From the NCBI GenBank assembly GCA_031276915.1, contig JAISME010000191.1:1-47348 (forward strand): DNA of 47,348 nt, read 5' to 3'. The notes under the pieces are model-generated. The model saw only the letters and a program-made list of their open reading frames with translations. It had not been told where the DNA came from and ran no database searches. Made by a program: the position numbers and the translations under genes. The DNA comes from Zoogloeaceae bacterium (lineage in GTDB: Bacteria; Pseudomonadota; Gammaproteobacteria; Burkholderiales; Rhodocyclaceae). This document shows, piece after piece, positions 9,459 through 18,930 of the stretch. How positions within the stretch are numbered: position 1 is the stretch's first letter; the number at the start of each line of letters is the position of its first letter.

Positions 9459-9570
9459 TGAGATGTGACCCCCTGCGCGAATCCCGTTCCACGAAAACAG
9501 GCATGGCAATAAAACCCGTGGGGTTTCGCAGGGGCAACGTCAGGTTTTCCCCCGAAACACAGAGAACGCA

Positions 9571-11859
9571 ATGAAAACATGCAATGACAAACGCAGTTCC
9601 CGGCAGTGGGCGAAACGTCCTGTCGCCCTCCTGGTTTCCCTTGCCCTTGGCGGCGGGTTGTTCTCCGGGACGGTGGCGGCGCAATCTTCGCGGCAGGAAG
9701 ACGAAAACGTCACGCTGGACGCGGTCGTCATTCGCGGCGATGGGCAGCGAAAAGTCGTGGGTGACGCGGTCCAGGAAACCGCGCCGGATTCGCAGGTCAC
9801 CTTGGGCAAGGAAACGCTGGAAAAATTCGTCGGCCTCGACAGCCCGGTCACGGGTGCCTTGAGTTACACGCCGGGCGTGTTTTTCGCGGGCAGCGACAGT
9901 TCCGGCGTGACGGAAGGCTCATTCAGCATACGCGGGTTCTCGCAGGACCAGGTGGGCGTGACCCGCGATGGCGTGCCGGTCAATGATCCGCAATACGGTT
10001 CGCCGCACGCGGATTTCTTCGGGGAGCCGGAAAACTACGATTCCATAAGCGTGCTCTATGGTTCGGCTTCCAACGCCAGCCCCGCCCTGACGGCGAGCGG
10101 CGGCTCCATCGCGCTCACGACCGTCGCGCCCACAGCAAGGGCAGGGGCGTTTCTCAAGCAATCCTTTGGCGGCAACCATCTCAGGAAAACCTTTGTCCGC
10201 GCCAATACCGGCGAACACAACGGTTTTTCCGCCTGGGTTTCCGCCTCCCGGACAACCGCGGAGTTATGGACGAAAGGCGGGGGCGACATCGAATCCAACC
10301 GCTACGAAAGCAATCTGCAATATCGCTGGGGCAACGGCAACCGCGTCAACGCCGTTCTTTCCAGTTTCATCATGAAGACGAACTCGTATCACACGCCGAC
10401 ATTGGCCGAATACCGTTCGCAATCTTATTCGGCGGGCTATCCGGAACAGGGTTATCCCACTGTCGGCCCGGATCCGGACGCGCCCGTCACGCCGAGCCTG
10501 GAAGGGCAGCGGGCGGATTTCAAAATCCAGACCGTCGGCGTCAATGGCCTTTTCAATCTTTCCGATGCCGTGCAATTGAGGGTGAATCCCTACTACGTGC
10601 ATGTCACCGAAGGCACGGCCTCGATCATGGCCTTTGGGTTGAACGAAACGCAAATCAACCGGGACCTCAACCAGGATGGCGACAGGGCGGATACGCGCCC
10701 GGTCATCGGCGCCCTGTTCCCCACCCAATACCGGGTCGGCGGCACGGTGACGACGGACTGGTTCCTCAACGCGCAACATACCCTGCAATTCGGACTCTGG
10801 CATGACCTGATCCATGCCCGTCACCAGATCCAGTTCCAGCCCGCGGACGGCAAGGGCAAACCGTATGAAATAGACGGCTCGAACCCCATCCGCGACGGCA
10901 ATGGCGAGGTTGTCCATCTCGCCAACAAGGGCAACCGGGTCACCTCCAGGAAAATATGGGTACAGGACACATGGAACGGCATTGACGATGTGACCATCAC
11001 CGCTGGTCTGGCCGCGTTGCATACGCGGCTGGAAAGCGAAAGGAAGGCGGAATTGTTTACGCCGGGGCTTGCCTACAAGCGTAGCGCGACCTACAACCGC
11101 CTGTTGCCCAGTGTCAAGCTCGCCTGGCAGCGCAACGCGACGGAACAGGTTTTCTACAGCGTGACCTCCAATGTGAAGTTGCCGCTGGTGGAATCCCTCT
11201 ATTCCGCGCCCGGTTCCGGCGAGCAAAAACCGGAAAAAGCCATCAACCAGGAATTGGGCTGGCGTTACGGCACGGATAATCTGCTCCTGGGCGCAACGCT
11301 GTTCTTCAATTCCTTTAAGGATCGCCAGGCGTCTACCGATGTGGGTGGAGTGACTTCCTATATCAACGCGGGCGATGTCAAGACAAGGGGACTGGAACTT
11401 TCGCTGAACGGCAAATTCGCCACATCCTTTCGCTATTTCGGCAACCTGAGCTACACGAGCGCCAAACAAGGCAGCGATTACCGCGTCGACAACGGTCCGG
11501 TGTACGACACCCGGGGCAAGCAATTGTTCAATACGCCGAAATACCTGGCTTCCGTCGGCATTGGTTATGACGATGGCGCGCTCTATGGCAATTTCCTCGC
11601 GCGGTATGTCGGCAGCTTCTACGGCGATCTCGCCAACCGGGAAAAAATCGGTGATTACACGGTTTTCGATCTGAACTTCGGCTACCGGAAAAAACTGTCC
11701 GGACATGAAGTGGTGTTTCGCCTGAATTTGAACAACGTCTTCGACAAGCATTATCTCTCCGGCGTGAAGGGGGGCGTCGTCCTGGCGGACGCGAGTTCTC
11801 CCACCTACTACCGGGGACAGCCCCGCAGTGTGCTCGGTACGCTTTCGGTCGATTTTTGA
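9571..11859 (+). CDS. TonB-dependent outer-membrane receptor (distinct type)
   Basis: The 762-residue receptor has a signal peptide (PVALLVSLALGGGLFSGTVA, cleavage near AAQ), the TonB-box-like TLDAVVIRGDG, the plug motif FSIRGFSQDQVGVTRDGVPV, and a barrel ending in LSVDF. Its plug differs from the two other receptors here and it probably has a different ligand. The gap of 112 bases after the second receptor contains a short AAACCC/GGGTTT hairpin (about 9515-9529) but no obvious promoter, so read-through from 6966 is likely. The oxidoreductase gene follows within 30 bases. Confidence 0.9.
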   Translation: MKTCNDKRSSRQWAKRPVALLVSLALGGGLFSGTVAAQSSRQEDENVTLDAVVIRGDGQRKVVGDAVQETAPDSQVTLGKETLEKFVGLDSPVTGALSYTPGVFFAGSDSSGVTEGSFSIRGFSQDQVGVTRDGVPVNDPQYGSPHADFFGEPENYDSISVLYGSASNASPALTASGGSIALTTVAPTARAGAFLKQSFGGNHLRKTFVRANTGEHNGFSAWVSASRTTAELWTKGGGDIESNRYESNLQYRWGNGNRVNAVLSSFIMKTNSYHTPTLAEYRSQSYSAGYPEQGYPTVGPDPDAPVTPSLEGQRADFKIQTVGVNGLFNLSDAVQLRVNPYYVHVTEGTASIMAFGLNETQINRDLNQDGDRADTRPVIGALFPTQYRVGGTVTTDWFLNAQHTLQFGLWHDLIHARHQIQFQPADGKGKPYEIDGSNPIRDGNGEVVHLANKGNRVTSRKIWVQDTWNGIDDVTITAGLAALHTRLESERKAELFTPGLAYKRSATYNRLLPSVKLAWQRNATEQVFYSVTSNVKLPLVESLYSAPGSGEQKPEKAINQELGWRYGTDNLLLGATLFFNSFKDRQASTDVGGVTSYINAGDVKTRGLELSLNGKFATSFRYFGNLSYTSAKQGSDYRVDNGPVYDTRGKQLFNTPKYLASVGIGYDDGALYGNFLARYVGSFYGDLANREKIGDYTVFDLNFGYRKKLSGHEVVFRLNLNNVFDKHYLSGVKGGVVLADASSPTYYRGQPRSVLGTLSVDF

Positions 11860-11886
11860 ACATTCGCCTTGCGCAAGGGAATTCCC

Positions 11887-13506
11887 ATGACGGACATTGT
11901 TTTTGACTACATCATCATTGGCGGCGGCACCGCTGGTTGTGTGCTGGCAAACCGCTTGTCGGCCAATCCCGACAAGCGTGTGCTGTTGCTCGAATCGGGC
12001 GTCGACACGACGGAAAACACCACGCCGGAGGAAATTGCCGATGGCCTGCGCCCGTACCTGCCGCGTTTTGCGGGCACGCGCTTCCTGTGGCCGGAACTAA
12101 ACATCTGGCGCGCCGCCGAGCATCCCGGCGTCCCGCGTGAACCGCAGTTCTATGAACAAGGGCGAATACTGGGCGGCGGATCAAGCGTCAACATGATGAT
12201 TTCCAATCGCGGCATTCCTTCCGATTACGATGAATGGGAACGGCATGGCGCGGCAGGCTGGGGCTGGAAGGACGTGTTGCCCTATTTTCGTCGCCTGGAG
12301 TCCGACCCGGAGTTCGGCAATCGCCCGGAAAGCGCTGCCCTGCATGGTTTGCATGGTCCCTTGCCGATCGTCCGCGTCAATCCGGAAACCTGGAGTCGCT
12401 TTACCAAGGCGGCGGCGGCATCGCTGGAAACCCTGGGCTTGCGCAACATCGAGGACCAGAACGGCAGGTTCGAGGATGGTTACTTTCCGCCAACCTTCAC
12501 CATCCGGGACGGCAAGCGCGTTTCTTCCGCCATTGCCTATCTCGATGACGCCACGCGCCTGCGTTCCAACCTGAGCATCTGGACGGAAACGACAGCCTTG
12601 GCGTTGACGCTGCGCGGAGCGGACGTCGACGGCGTGGAAGCGCGCCGGGGCGGGGTCAAGACGCAAATCAAGGCGCGGCAGGTCATTCTCGCGGCGGGCG
12701 CGTTGCAAACCCCCGGTTTCCTGCTGCGCGCCGGGATTGGTCCCGCCGACGAATTGCGCGCCTTGGGGATTTCCGTGCGCTCCAATTTGCCCGGCGTGGG
12801 CAAGAATCTTTGGGATCACGCTTCGTTGGCCCTTGCCGCTTCATTGCCGCCACAAGCGGCGATAGACGCCTATTTCGAGCGGACGACCATGCACCAACTG
12901 GGCATCCGCCTGTCTTCCGGGGTCGACAAGGCGGTTCCTTCCGATATTTTCATGCACATTGGCGCAGACCCCGGAAACGCCGTCGCCAGCATTGTGTTCT
13001 GGGTCAACAAACCCAGTTCCAGGGGCGCGCTCGCCTTGCGGGACACGAACCCGGAGAGTCCGCCCGTCGTGGATTTCCGCCTGCTCTCCGACGCGCGCGA
13101 CCTGGAGCGTCTCAAGTTCGCGCTACGCTTTGCCGCCAGGGTGTTCGAGTATCCCGTGCTCAAGCAGTATGGATTGAAATTCGGCCTGACCCGTTTTGCC
13201 GTTCCCGCACTGGGCGGACCTGAACTTGTCGACATCCTGCAAGACGAAACCGCGCTGGAACATTTCCTGCGCGTCAATGTCGGCGGAGTCTGGCATGCCA
13301 GCGGCACGGCGCGCATCGGTCGGCCCGACGACCCGGAGGCGGTGGTCGATCCCTCCGGGCGCGTCTATGGCGTGGGCGGCCTGCGCGTCGCGGACGCTTC
13401 GGTGTTTCCGACCATTCCCGCCGCCAACACGAACCTGCCCGCCGTATTGGTCGCGGAAAAGATCGCCGACGCGATCCTGGCGCAAGACACAGGGCACGGG
13501 ACATGA
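11887..13506 (+). CDS. GMC-family FAD-dependent alcohol oxidoreductase
   Basis: The 539-residue flavoprotein has the ADP-binding motif YIIIGGGTAGCVLANRL at its N-terminus, the GMC signature GRILGGGSSVNMMISNRG, the second GMC motif AGALQTPGFLLRAGIGP, the catalytic His in GVWHASGTARIG, and the C-terminal TNLPAVLVAEKIAD. The family oxidises alcohols to aldehydes (choline dehydrogenase, aryl- or alkyl-alcohol oxidase). ATG at 11887 was chosen over TTG at 11869 because AAGGGA sits six bases before it and the flavin motif then starts at the usual distance. Its stop overlaps the aldehyde dehydrogenase start (ATGA), so the two are translationally coupled and probably act in sequence, alcohol to aldehyde to acid. 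Confidence 0.9.
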   Translation: MTDIVFDYIIIGGGTAGCVLANRLSANPDKRVLLLESGVDTTENTTPEEIADGLRPYLPRFAGTRFLWPELNIWRAAEHPGVPREPQFYEQGRILGGGSSVNMMISNRGIPSDYDEWERHGAAGWGWKDVLPYFRRLESDPEFGNRPESAALHGLHGPLPIVRVNPETWSRFTKAAAASLETLGLRNIEDQNGRFEDGYFPPTFTIRDGKRVSSAIAYLDDATRLRSNLSIWTETTALALTLRGADVDGVEARRGGVKTQIKARQVILAAGALQTPGFLLRAGIGPADELRALGISVRSNLPGVGKNLWDHASLALAASLPPQAAIDAYFERTTMHQLGIRLSSGVDKAVPSDIFMHIGADPGNAVASIVFWVNKPSSRGALALRDTNPESPPVVDFRLLSDARDLERLKFALRFAARVFEYPVLKQYGLKFGLTRFAVPALGGPELVDILQDETALEHFLRVNVGGVWHASGTARIGRPDDPEAVVDPSGRVYGVGGLRVADASVFPTIPAANTNLPAVLVAEKIADAILAQDTGHGT

Positions 13507-14951
13507 GCGACCGTTCCGCTTACGCCCTCTATATTGACGGGACGCCAGAGCGCGCGAGAGACGCCTTTCCGGTCATCAATCCGGCCACGGAAGAAACGAT
13601 TTCCGACGCGCCGCGCGCCAGCCGGGCACAGGTCGAGGCGGCAGTCGAGGCCGCACACAGGGCGCAAAAACCGTGGGGCGCGGATGAGGACGCCAGACGG
13701 TTGGCGCTGGCGGGCGCGGCGGTGCGGCTGGCCGCGCATCAGGAAGAAATTGCCCGACTGATTACGCTCGAACAGGGGCGTCCGCTCAAATTCGCCCTGG
13801 GCGAGGCGGCGGGCGCGGTCGCCATCTTGCGCCAGTACGCCGAATTGCCGCTGGAGCCGGGTGAACTGACATTGCGTGATGATGCCGAACGACTGGTGCG
13901 CGTGGAAAGACGCCCCTTCGGCGTTGTCGCCGCCATCACGCCGTGGAATGTGCCGATCATCCTGCTGGCGCTCAAGCTGGCTCCCGCGTTGCTGGCGGGC
14001 AATACCGTCGTCGCCAAGCCTTCGGAATACACCCCGCTTTCCACATTGCGACTGGCTGAGATCATTGGCCCGGAATTCCCGCCCGGCGTGTTCAACGTCG
14101 TCAGCGGAGCGGGCGAGACAGGGCAGATACTGGCGGAACACCCCCTGGTGAAAAACATTGCCTTCACCGGCAGCGTCGCCACAGGTCGGCGCATCTTTTC
14201 CGGCGCGGCCAACGATTTCAAGCGCTTTACGCTGGAACTGGGCGGCAATGATCCCGCGCTCGTGCTGGAAGACGCCGATCCCGCAGCGATTGCCGAGAAG
14301 ATCTTCTGGGGTGCGTTCTGGAACAGCGGGCAGATCTGCTTTGCGATCAAGCGCCTGTACGTTCCCGAACGTCTCGCGCCCGCCCTGGTTGCCGCGTTGT
14401 CGGCGCGCGCCCGGCGCACGGTCGTGGGCAATGGCCTGGATGAAAAAACGGAACTTGGCCCCTTGAGCAATTCCGTCCAGTTTGAACGGGTCAGGAAACT
14501 GGTCGACGACGCGCGTCTCCAGGGCGCGCGCGTGCATGCCGGGGGAGGGCCGCTGGCCGGGCCGGGCTATTTCTATCCGCCCACGATCATCGGCGACGTG
14601 GATAACGGCGTTGCGCTGGTCGATGAGGAACAATTCGGCCCGGTCTTGCCGGTTGTCGTCTATACGCGTCTGGAGGAAGCGTTGCGCAAGATCAATGCCA
14701 ATGTCTATGGCCTGGGCGCGTCGGTGTGGACGGCGGACAGCGAACGCGGTCATGCCGTATTGCGGGAAATCGATGTCGGCCTGGGTTGGGTAAACGACCA
14801 CCAGAACCTGCACCCGGGCGCGCCCAAGGGCGGCTTCAAGTGGAGCGGCTTCGGTTATGAAGGCGGACGGCAAGGACTGGAAGCCTACAGCCAATTGCAA
14901 ACCGTGAATGTAAACCGCGCCTTGCCGGTTTCGCAGGGTGAATCCCCATGA
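13503..14951 (+). CDS. NAD(P)+-dependent aldehyde dehydrogenase
   Basis: The 482-residue product is of normal family length. It has the cofactor-domain segments AAITPWNVP and AKPSEYTPLS, the Rossmann segment FTGSVATGRRI, the general base Glu in FTLELGGNDPALV, and the catalytic Cys in NSGQICFAIK. It oxidises an aldehyde to a carboxylic acid, presumably the product of the GMC enzyme with which it shares an ATGA overlap at 13503-13506. Its own stop overlaps the start of the transporter at 14948 in the same way, so three genes form a tightly coupled block. The substrate is unknown. Confidence 0.92.
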   Translation: MSDRSAYALYIDGTPERARDAFPVINPATEETISDAPRASRAQVEAAVEAAHRAQKPWGADEDARRLALAGAAVRLAAHQEEIARLITLEQGRPLKFALGEAAGAVAILRQYAELPLEPGELTLRDDAERLVRVERRPFGVVAAITPWNVPIILLALKLAPALLAGNTVVAKPSEYTPLSTLRLAEIIGPEFPPGVFNVVSGAGETGQILAEHPLVKNIAFTGSVATGRRIFSGAANDFKRFTLELGGNDPALVLEDADPAAIAEKIFWGAFWNSGQICFAIKRLYVPERLAPALVAALSARARRTVVGNGLDEKTELGPLSNSVQFERVRKLVDDARLQGARVHAGGGPLAGPGYFYPPTIIGDVDNGVALVDEEQFGPVLPVVVYTRLEEALRKINANVYGLGASVWTADSERGHAVLREIDVGLGWVNDHQNLHPGAPKGGFKWSGFGYEGGRQGLEAYSQLQTVNVNRALPVSQGESP

Positions 14952-16150
14952 AAAACGCGAGCGGGTTTTCCATTTTCCTGATCCTGTTGTTCGCTGTGCT
15001 GATCGCCATCTGCCACGGCAAAAGCATGTTGCTGGTGGGGGATTTCGCGCGGGCGTTCGATGTCGCGCCCGCGCGGGCGAGCTGGATCGTCTCCGCCGTC
15101 GCGGTCATCGCCGCGCTGGCTTCCCCCATTGTCACCTGGCTGGTTACCCGCTTTGGCGAACGGCGCTCGATTACGGTCGGCTTGTTGATTGCGGGCGGTT
15201 GCAGTTACCTCGAAAGCCTGACGGGAGGGTTCTACCCTTTCCTGGCGTTACGCGTCGTTGAAGGTGCGGGCTACATTACCGTCGTGCTCGCCGCGCTGGC
15301 CTTGCTGATCCATACCACGCAAGGCGCCTTGCGCGTTCGGGCGCTGGCGTTCTGGTCGGTGGCCTCGCCATTGGGTGGCGCGATCGCCATCTTTGCCGTG
15401 TCGCCCTACATCGGCGGTGACTGGCGCGTGGTGTTCAAGGGGCACGCGATCGTGCTGGCCTTGCTGTTGCTGGCGATTCCCCTGTTGCCCGCCGCGAACC
15501 TGGCCAGCAAGGGGGAACGCAAACCCTTTGCCGGGATTTTCGGCATCTACCGGCATCCTTCCATCCTCCGGCTCGCCGCTGCGGTCGGCGCTCCCCTGAC
15601 GGCAGCCCTGGGCCTGGTGACGGTCGTGCCGCATTACTTCATCAATGTGCTCAACATCGAACCGGCCACCATCGGCATGGTCGCCACGCTCAGCATTCTT
15701 TCCTCCGTGCTGGCAGGCGGCGTCGCGGGCTACATCCTGACCGCGCGCGTCGGCCCCCTGGCGGTGGTGATCGGTGCGTTCGGCGGGCTGGCGCTGGAAA
15801 TCTTTGTTTTCCTGCCCGGCGTAAGCGCCAATGCGGCGATTCTGGCCAAGATTTTCCAGGGATTCTTCGGCAGCTTTGTCACGGCGTGGGTCTTCACCAA
15901 TATCCCGAAAATGTCGCCTGGCGGCAATGTGATGGGCGCGGGCGGCATCGCGGAACAGTTCCTCTACATTTCCATGTTCCTTGGCCCCATGATCCTGTTT
16001 CCGCTCTATATGCTGGAATCCCGCCTGCCGTTCTTCATCGTGCTTGCCATTGCCAGCCTGTTGCCCCTGCTCCTGTTGCCGCTTGATTTGCGCAATGTCT
16101 GGAACGCGCGCCGACCAGAAGACAAGCGCGTCGCGCCAGAAGCCAGGTGA
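14948..16150 (+). CDS. MFS transporter (first)
   Basis: The 400-residue product is almost entirely hydrophobic, with about 12 membrane segments. An MFS-like loop appears between helices 2 and 3 (WLVTRFGERRSI) and a charged central loop follows helix 6 (ASKGERKPFAGIF). It carries a small organic solute across the inner membrane in exchange for or together with ions. The ATG overlaps the aldehyde dehydrogenase stop. In this locus it could import the periplasmic product of the hydrolases or export the desulfurised remainder; the sequence does not say which. Confidence 0.85.
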   Translation: MKNASGFSIFLILLFAVLIAICHGKSMLLVGDFARAFDVAPARASWIVSAVAVIAALASPIVTWLVTRFGERRSITVGLLIAGGCSYLESLTGGFYPFLALRVVEGAGYITVVLAALALLIHTTQGALRVRALAFWSVASPLGGAIAIFAVSPYIGGDWRVVFKGHAIVLALLLLAIPLLPAANLASKGERKPFAGIFGIYRHPSILRLAAAVGAPLTAALGLVTVVPHYFINVLNIEPATIGMVATLSILSSVLAGGVAGYILTARVGPLAVVIGAFGGLALEIFVFLPGVSANAAILAKIFQGFFGSFVTAWVFTNIPKMSPGGNVMGAGGIAEQFLYISMFLGPMILFPLYMLESRLPFFIVLAIASLLPLLLLPLDLRNVWNARRPEDKRVAPEAR

Positions 16151-16380
16151 TCCGCCGGGTGATGCCTGTCCTCGTTCCTTCGCCCGCAAGGCGGCGCGAC
16201 GGCGGCTGTCGCCGTGTGACACTGGAGGCCCGTATCCGTCTCTGCCCGTTCCCAAGGGAAAATGCGACAGGGATGCCTGGAAAACAACCTCGATTGTTTT
16301 GCAAATCCCGCCAATCTTGCCAATTACCCATCGGTTCTGGCCAAGATTCATGACATTCAAAGTTTTTTGAGGCGTCCCCG

Positions 16381-17586
16381 ATGAATATTCCCCCTCCCGG
16401 TTTGTTGCATCGCCCCGGACGCTTCGCCGCTGCTTTCATTTGTTTGTCCCTGACCAGCGGCGTCACCATCGGCATGAACAAGATACTGGTGACGTTGATG
16501 GCCTTGCGGCTGGAAGCGGAAGCTTGGCAAATCGGCTTGCTCATCAGCGCGGAAAGCTTGTCGATGATGCTGATGTCGTTACCGGCGGGAATGCTCATCA
16601 CCCATTTTGGCGCGCGTTCTGTCTATGCTGTTTCCAGCCTTGCCGCGATGTGTCTCTATCCCCTGGTGGCCTATGCGCCAAGCTGGTACGCGGCGGCGGG
16701 TCTTCTGTTCCTGGCGGGGATTTGCATTCCCTTCCGGGTGGTGTCCATGAACACTTCGTGGCTGGAACGCCTGCCGGAATTGGGGGCCTCGAAGGGAGGC
16801 TGGTATCGGGGCGCGTTGATGCTGGGGATTGGCCTCCTGGGGCCGCTGGCGGGCAATTTCACCGCCAACAGGCTCGGCGTGCGCGGCAGTTACTGGGTAA
16901 CAAGCGGACTTTTTGCCTTCATGGCCCTGTATGGTTTCCTGATTCTTTCCCGGACGACCAGCGTCAATAGACATGAAGGCGTGTTCCGCGCGCTTTCCGC
17001 GATGCTCGGCCAGTTGCGCAACCCGGTGGTGCGCGAGGTGTGCACCTACGATGGCATGGCAAGCGTCGTGCAGGGATTCCTGGGCGTATTCGTCATTGTC
17101 ATTGCCGTGCGGGTGTTCCACTGGAGCGAACCGAAAGCGGTCATGGTGATGGTGGCGGCGGGTTCGATGTTTGTGTTTACGCTCTTCGTGCTGGCGCCCT
17201 TTGCCTTCAGGTTGGGGGAAAAGTGGATGTATGACCTGGGGCATGCCGGGATGATCGGCGGCCTGCTTGTCCTTGGCCTGACGACGCACGGCAACCTGCT
17301 TTTCGTCGGCGCGCTTCTGCACGCTTGTGGGCATGGGCTGAACCAACTGGTCAACATCGCCCGTATTTCGCATTGCCCCGGACACAAGGGGCATATTTCC
17401 GGCCTGCAAACCATGGTCGGCATGGGGGGCGGCTTCGCAGGCGCGGCGGTCGGCGGCCTACTCAGCAAGGGCATGGCCTTGCAGGACATCTTCCTGCTCT
17501 GGATTCCTCTCTGGCTCCTGATTTGCCCCGGGTTTCGCCGCGTCCTCCAGCGCGGCGCAAGGAAATTGAAATGGAAACGCCAATAG
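16381..17586 (+). CDS. MFS transporter (second)
   Basis: The 401-residue product has about 12 hydrophobic helices and the MFS loop ITHFGARSVYAV after helix 2. It is not a close copy of the transporter at 14948, so the two probably came together by recruitment rather than tandem duplication. A gap of 230 bases separates them. The gap holds a short CGGCG/CGCCG hairpin without a T-run and no promoter I can defend, so co-transcription is likely but not certain. A GAGG lies about ten bases before the ATG. The substrate is unknown. Confidence 0.85.
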   Translation: MNIPPPGLLHRPGRFAAAFICLSLTSGVTIGMNKILVTLMALRLEAEAWQIGLLISAESLSMMLMSLPAGMLITHFGARSVYAVSSLAAMCLYPLVAYAPSWYAAAGLLFLAGICIPFRVVSMNTSWLERLPELGASKGGWYRGALMLGIGLLGPLAGNFTANRLGVRGSYWVTSGLFAFMALYGFLILSRTTSVNRHEGVFRALSAMLGQLRNPVVREVCTYDGMASVVQGFLGVFVIVIAVRVFHWSEPKAVMVMVAAGSMFVFTLFVLAPFAFRLGEKWMYDLGHAGMIGGLLVLGLTTHGNLLFVGALLHACGHGLNQLVNIARISHCPGHKGHISGLQTMVGMGGGFAGAAVGGLLSKGMALQDIFLLWIPLWLLICPGFRRVLQRGARKLKWKRQ

Positions 17587-17612
17587 ATCGGGACGCGGGC
17601 GAGCGCCGGGGG

Positions 17613-17640
17613 CCAGGCAAGGTCCGCTGATGTTGCCTGG
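17613..17640 (+). terminator. Weak hairpin after the second MFS gene
   Basis: CCAGGCAA (17613-17620) pairs perfectly with TTGCCTGG (17633-17640). No T-run follows. The right arm is also part of the palindrome TGTTGCCTGGGCAACA (17631-17646), so this could be a protein-binding site instead of a terminator. Confidence 0.35.
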
Positions 17641-17651
17641 GCAACAGCTTC

Positions 17652-17664
17652 TGTTTCCCGAACA
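17652..17664 (+). promoter_or_regulatory. Candidate activator site (TGYT-N5-ARCA)
   Basis: TGTT-TCCCG-AACA is a perfect dyad lying 90 bp upstream of the sigma-54 promoter at 17742, the usual range for an enhancer-binding protein. A second, larger palindrome sits just before it at 17631-17646. Confidence 0.5.
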
Positions 17665-17741
17665 ACGATTTCTTCCCTGTCAAAATCCAGGAAAAATATC
17701 AAGTGATTGTATTTAAACGATAAATTCAAGGGATTTTGTTG

Positions 17742-17757
17742 TGGCATGAAAGCTGCT
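17742..17757 (+). promoter_or_regulatory. Sigma-54 promoter of the monooxygenase/desulfinase operon
   Basis: TGGCATG-AAAG-CTGCT has exact GG-N10-GC spacing and departs from consensus at two positions. The predicted start near 17768 leaves a leader of about 54 bases before the first monooxygenase gene. The promoter at 25941 shares the same TGGCATG and CTGCT halves. Confidence 0.78.
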
Positions 17758-17821
17758 CATTCCGGTACATGGGATTCCGGTTCCATTCTTGATCACTGTC
17801 TTCATCGAAAAGGAGCCTTTC

Positions 17822-18898
17822 ATGGCAACAGAATTCATCTGGCAATTGCCGGTTGCAAGTGACGGTCGTTATGGCGATGCGCGCGCGATTCGGCGGGGTG
17901 AGCGCGACGGATCCGAGCGTTCGGTGTTTTCGCCGGGCGTGAGCGACCCGCGCGGCGACAACTTCAATTATTTCGATTACCTGTACCAGGTGGCGCGCGC
18001 CACCGACCTGGCCGGTTTCGACGGCCTGCAAATCCCCGATGATCCCGACGCGGACGAATCCTGGATCGTGGCGGCCTACGCGGCGCGGGCGACGCGCCAT
18101 GTCAGGATACTGGCCGAGTTTCCGGCTTCGCGCGGTTCTTCCGTGTTTGCCGCGAAGAACGCCATTTCCTTCCAGCGTTTCAGCAAGGGACGTTTTGCCT
18201 GGCAAATTGGCTTGGGCGGCAATGAATTGCAACGCCGCTGGTATGGCGATCATCTTGAGGAAGCCGATCTGCTGCCGCGCATCGAAGAGTTTGTCACGGT
18301 TGCGCGCGGCGTGACGAGTGGCAAGAAATTCAGTTTCGCAGGACGTTTCTTCGAGGTGCTGGAAGGCGGCTTTGGAGGGCCGCTTTCCGCCTATCCACTG
18401 CCGCCGGTTTATCTCTCCGGCAACAGTGACGCTGCATTGTCGCTGTCGGCGCGGGTGGCGGATGTGCATATTTTCGACGCCCTGCCGGTGGCGCAGTTGC
18501 GTCCGGCCGTCGCACATCTCAAGGCCCTGGCGGATCAGGAAGGACGCAAGGTGGCGGCTGGCCTGCGCATTGACCTGGTGGCGCGGGAAACCGAGCGCGA
18601 GGCGTTGTTCGAGGCGCGTCGCTATCTCAATCAATCCGGCCAGCAACGCACGGTTGCCGACCCGGCGGTTGGGTCCAATTACTGGCATGGCCTTTCCTAC
18701 GGTCGCAACGGCGCGGCGGCTTCCCTGTTCGGCGACTATGAACAGGTGGCCAAACGCCTGGCCGAGTATGGGGAAGCAGGCGTCGAGTCTTTCATCCTGA
18801 GCGCGGTTCCGCATCTTGAGGAAGCCTATCGCATCGGCGAGCTTGTCTTGCCTGTGGCGCGTGGCCTTGCTTCCGCCGAGCGACGCCTTGCCGCCTGA
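17822..18898 (+). CDS. SsuD-like FMN-dependent monooxygenase (first)
   Basis: The 358-residue product is a luciferase-like TIM-barrel protein. It shares with SsuD alkanesulfonate monooxygenase the N-terminal EFIWQLP, the GFDGLQIP and ESWIVAAY segments, the central YLSGNSDAAL, and the C-terminal FILSAVPHLEEAYRIGELV. SsuD-type enzymes use reduced FMN and oxygen to cleave C-S bonds of sulfonates or sulfones. The Arg-rich lid seen as RGGAG in SsuD is here GRNGAAASLFG, so its substrate range may differ. ATG at 17822 was chosen because AAGGAG lies just before it. It is the first gene of a sigma-54-driven operon. No flavin reductase gene adjoins it. Confidence 0.85.
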   Translation: MATEFIWQLPVASDGRYGDARAIRRGERDGSERSVFSPGVSDPRGDNFNYFDYLYQVARATDLAGFDGLQIPDDPDADESWIVAAYAARATRHVRILAEFPASRGSSVFAAKNAISFQRFSKGRFAWQIGLGGNELQRRWYGDHLEEADLLPRIEEFVTVARGVTSGKKFSFAGRFFEVLEGGFGGPLSAYPLPPVYLSGNSDAALSLSARVADVHIFDALPVAQLRPAVAHLKALADQEGRKVAAGLRIDLVARETEREALFEARRYLNQSGQQRTVADPAVGSNYWHGLSYGRNGAAASLFGDYEQVAKRLAEYGEAGVESFILSAVPHLEEAYRIGELVLPVARGLASAERRLAA

Positions 18899-18930
18899 CC
18901 TGATTTCCTGACCTTACATTGGAGTGTCAC

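Noticed and set aside
9469-9534. CCCCTGCG...CGCAGGGG inverted repeat as a terminator between two receptor genes
   Set aside because: The loop is about 49 bases and there is no T-run; the small hairpin inside it is also weak. Read-through is more likely.
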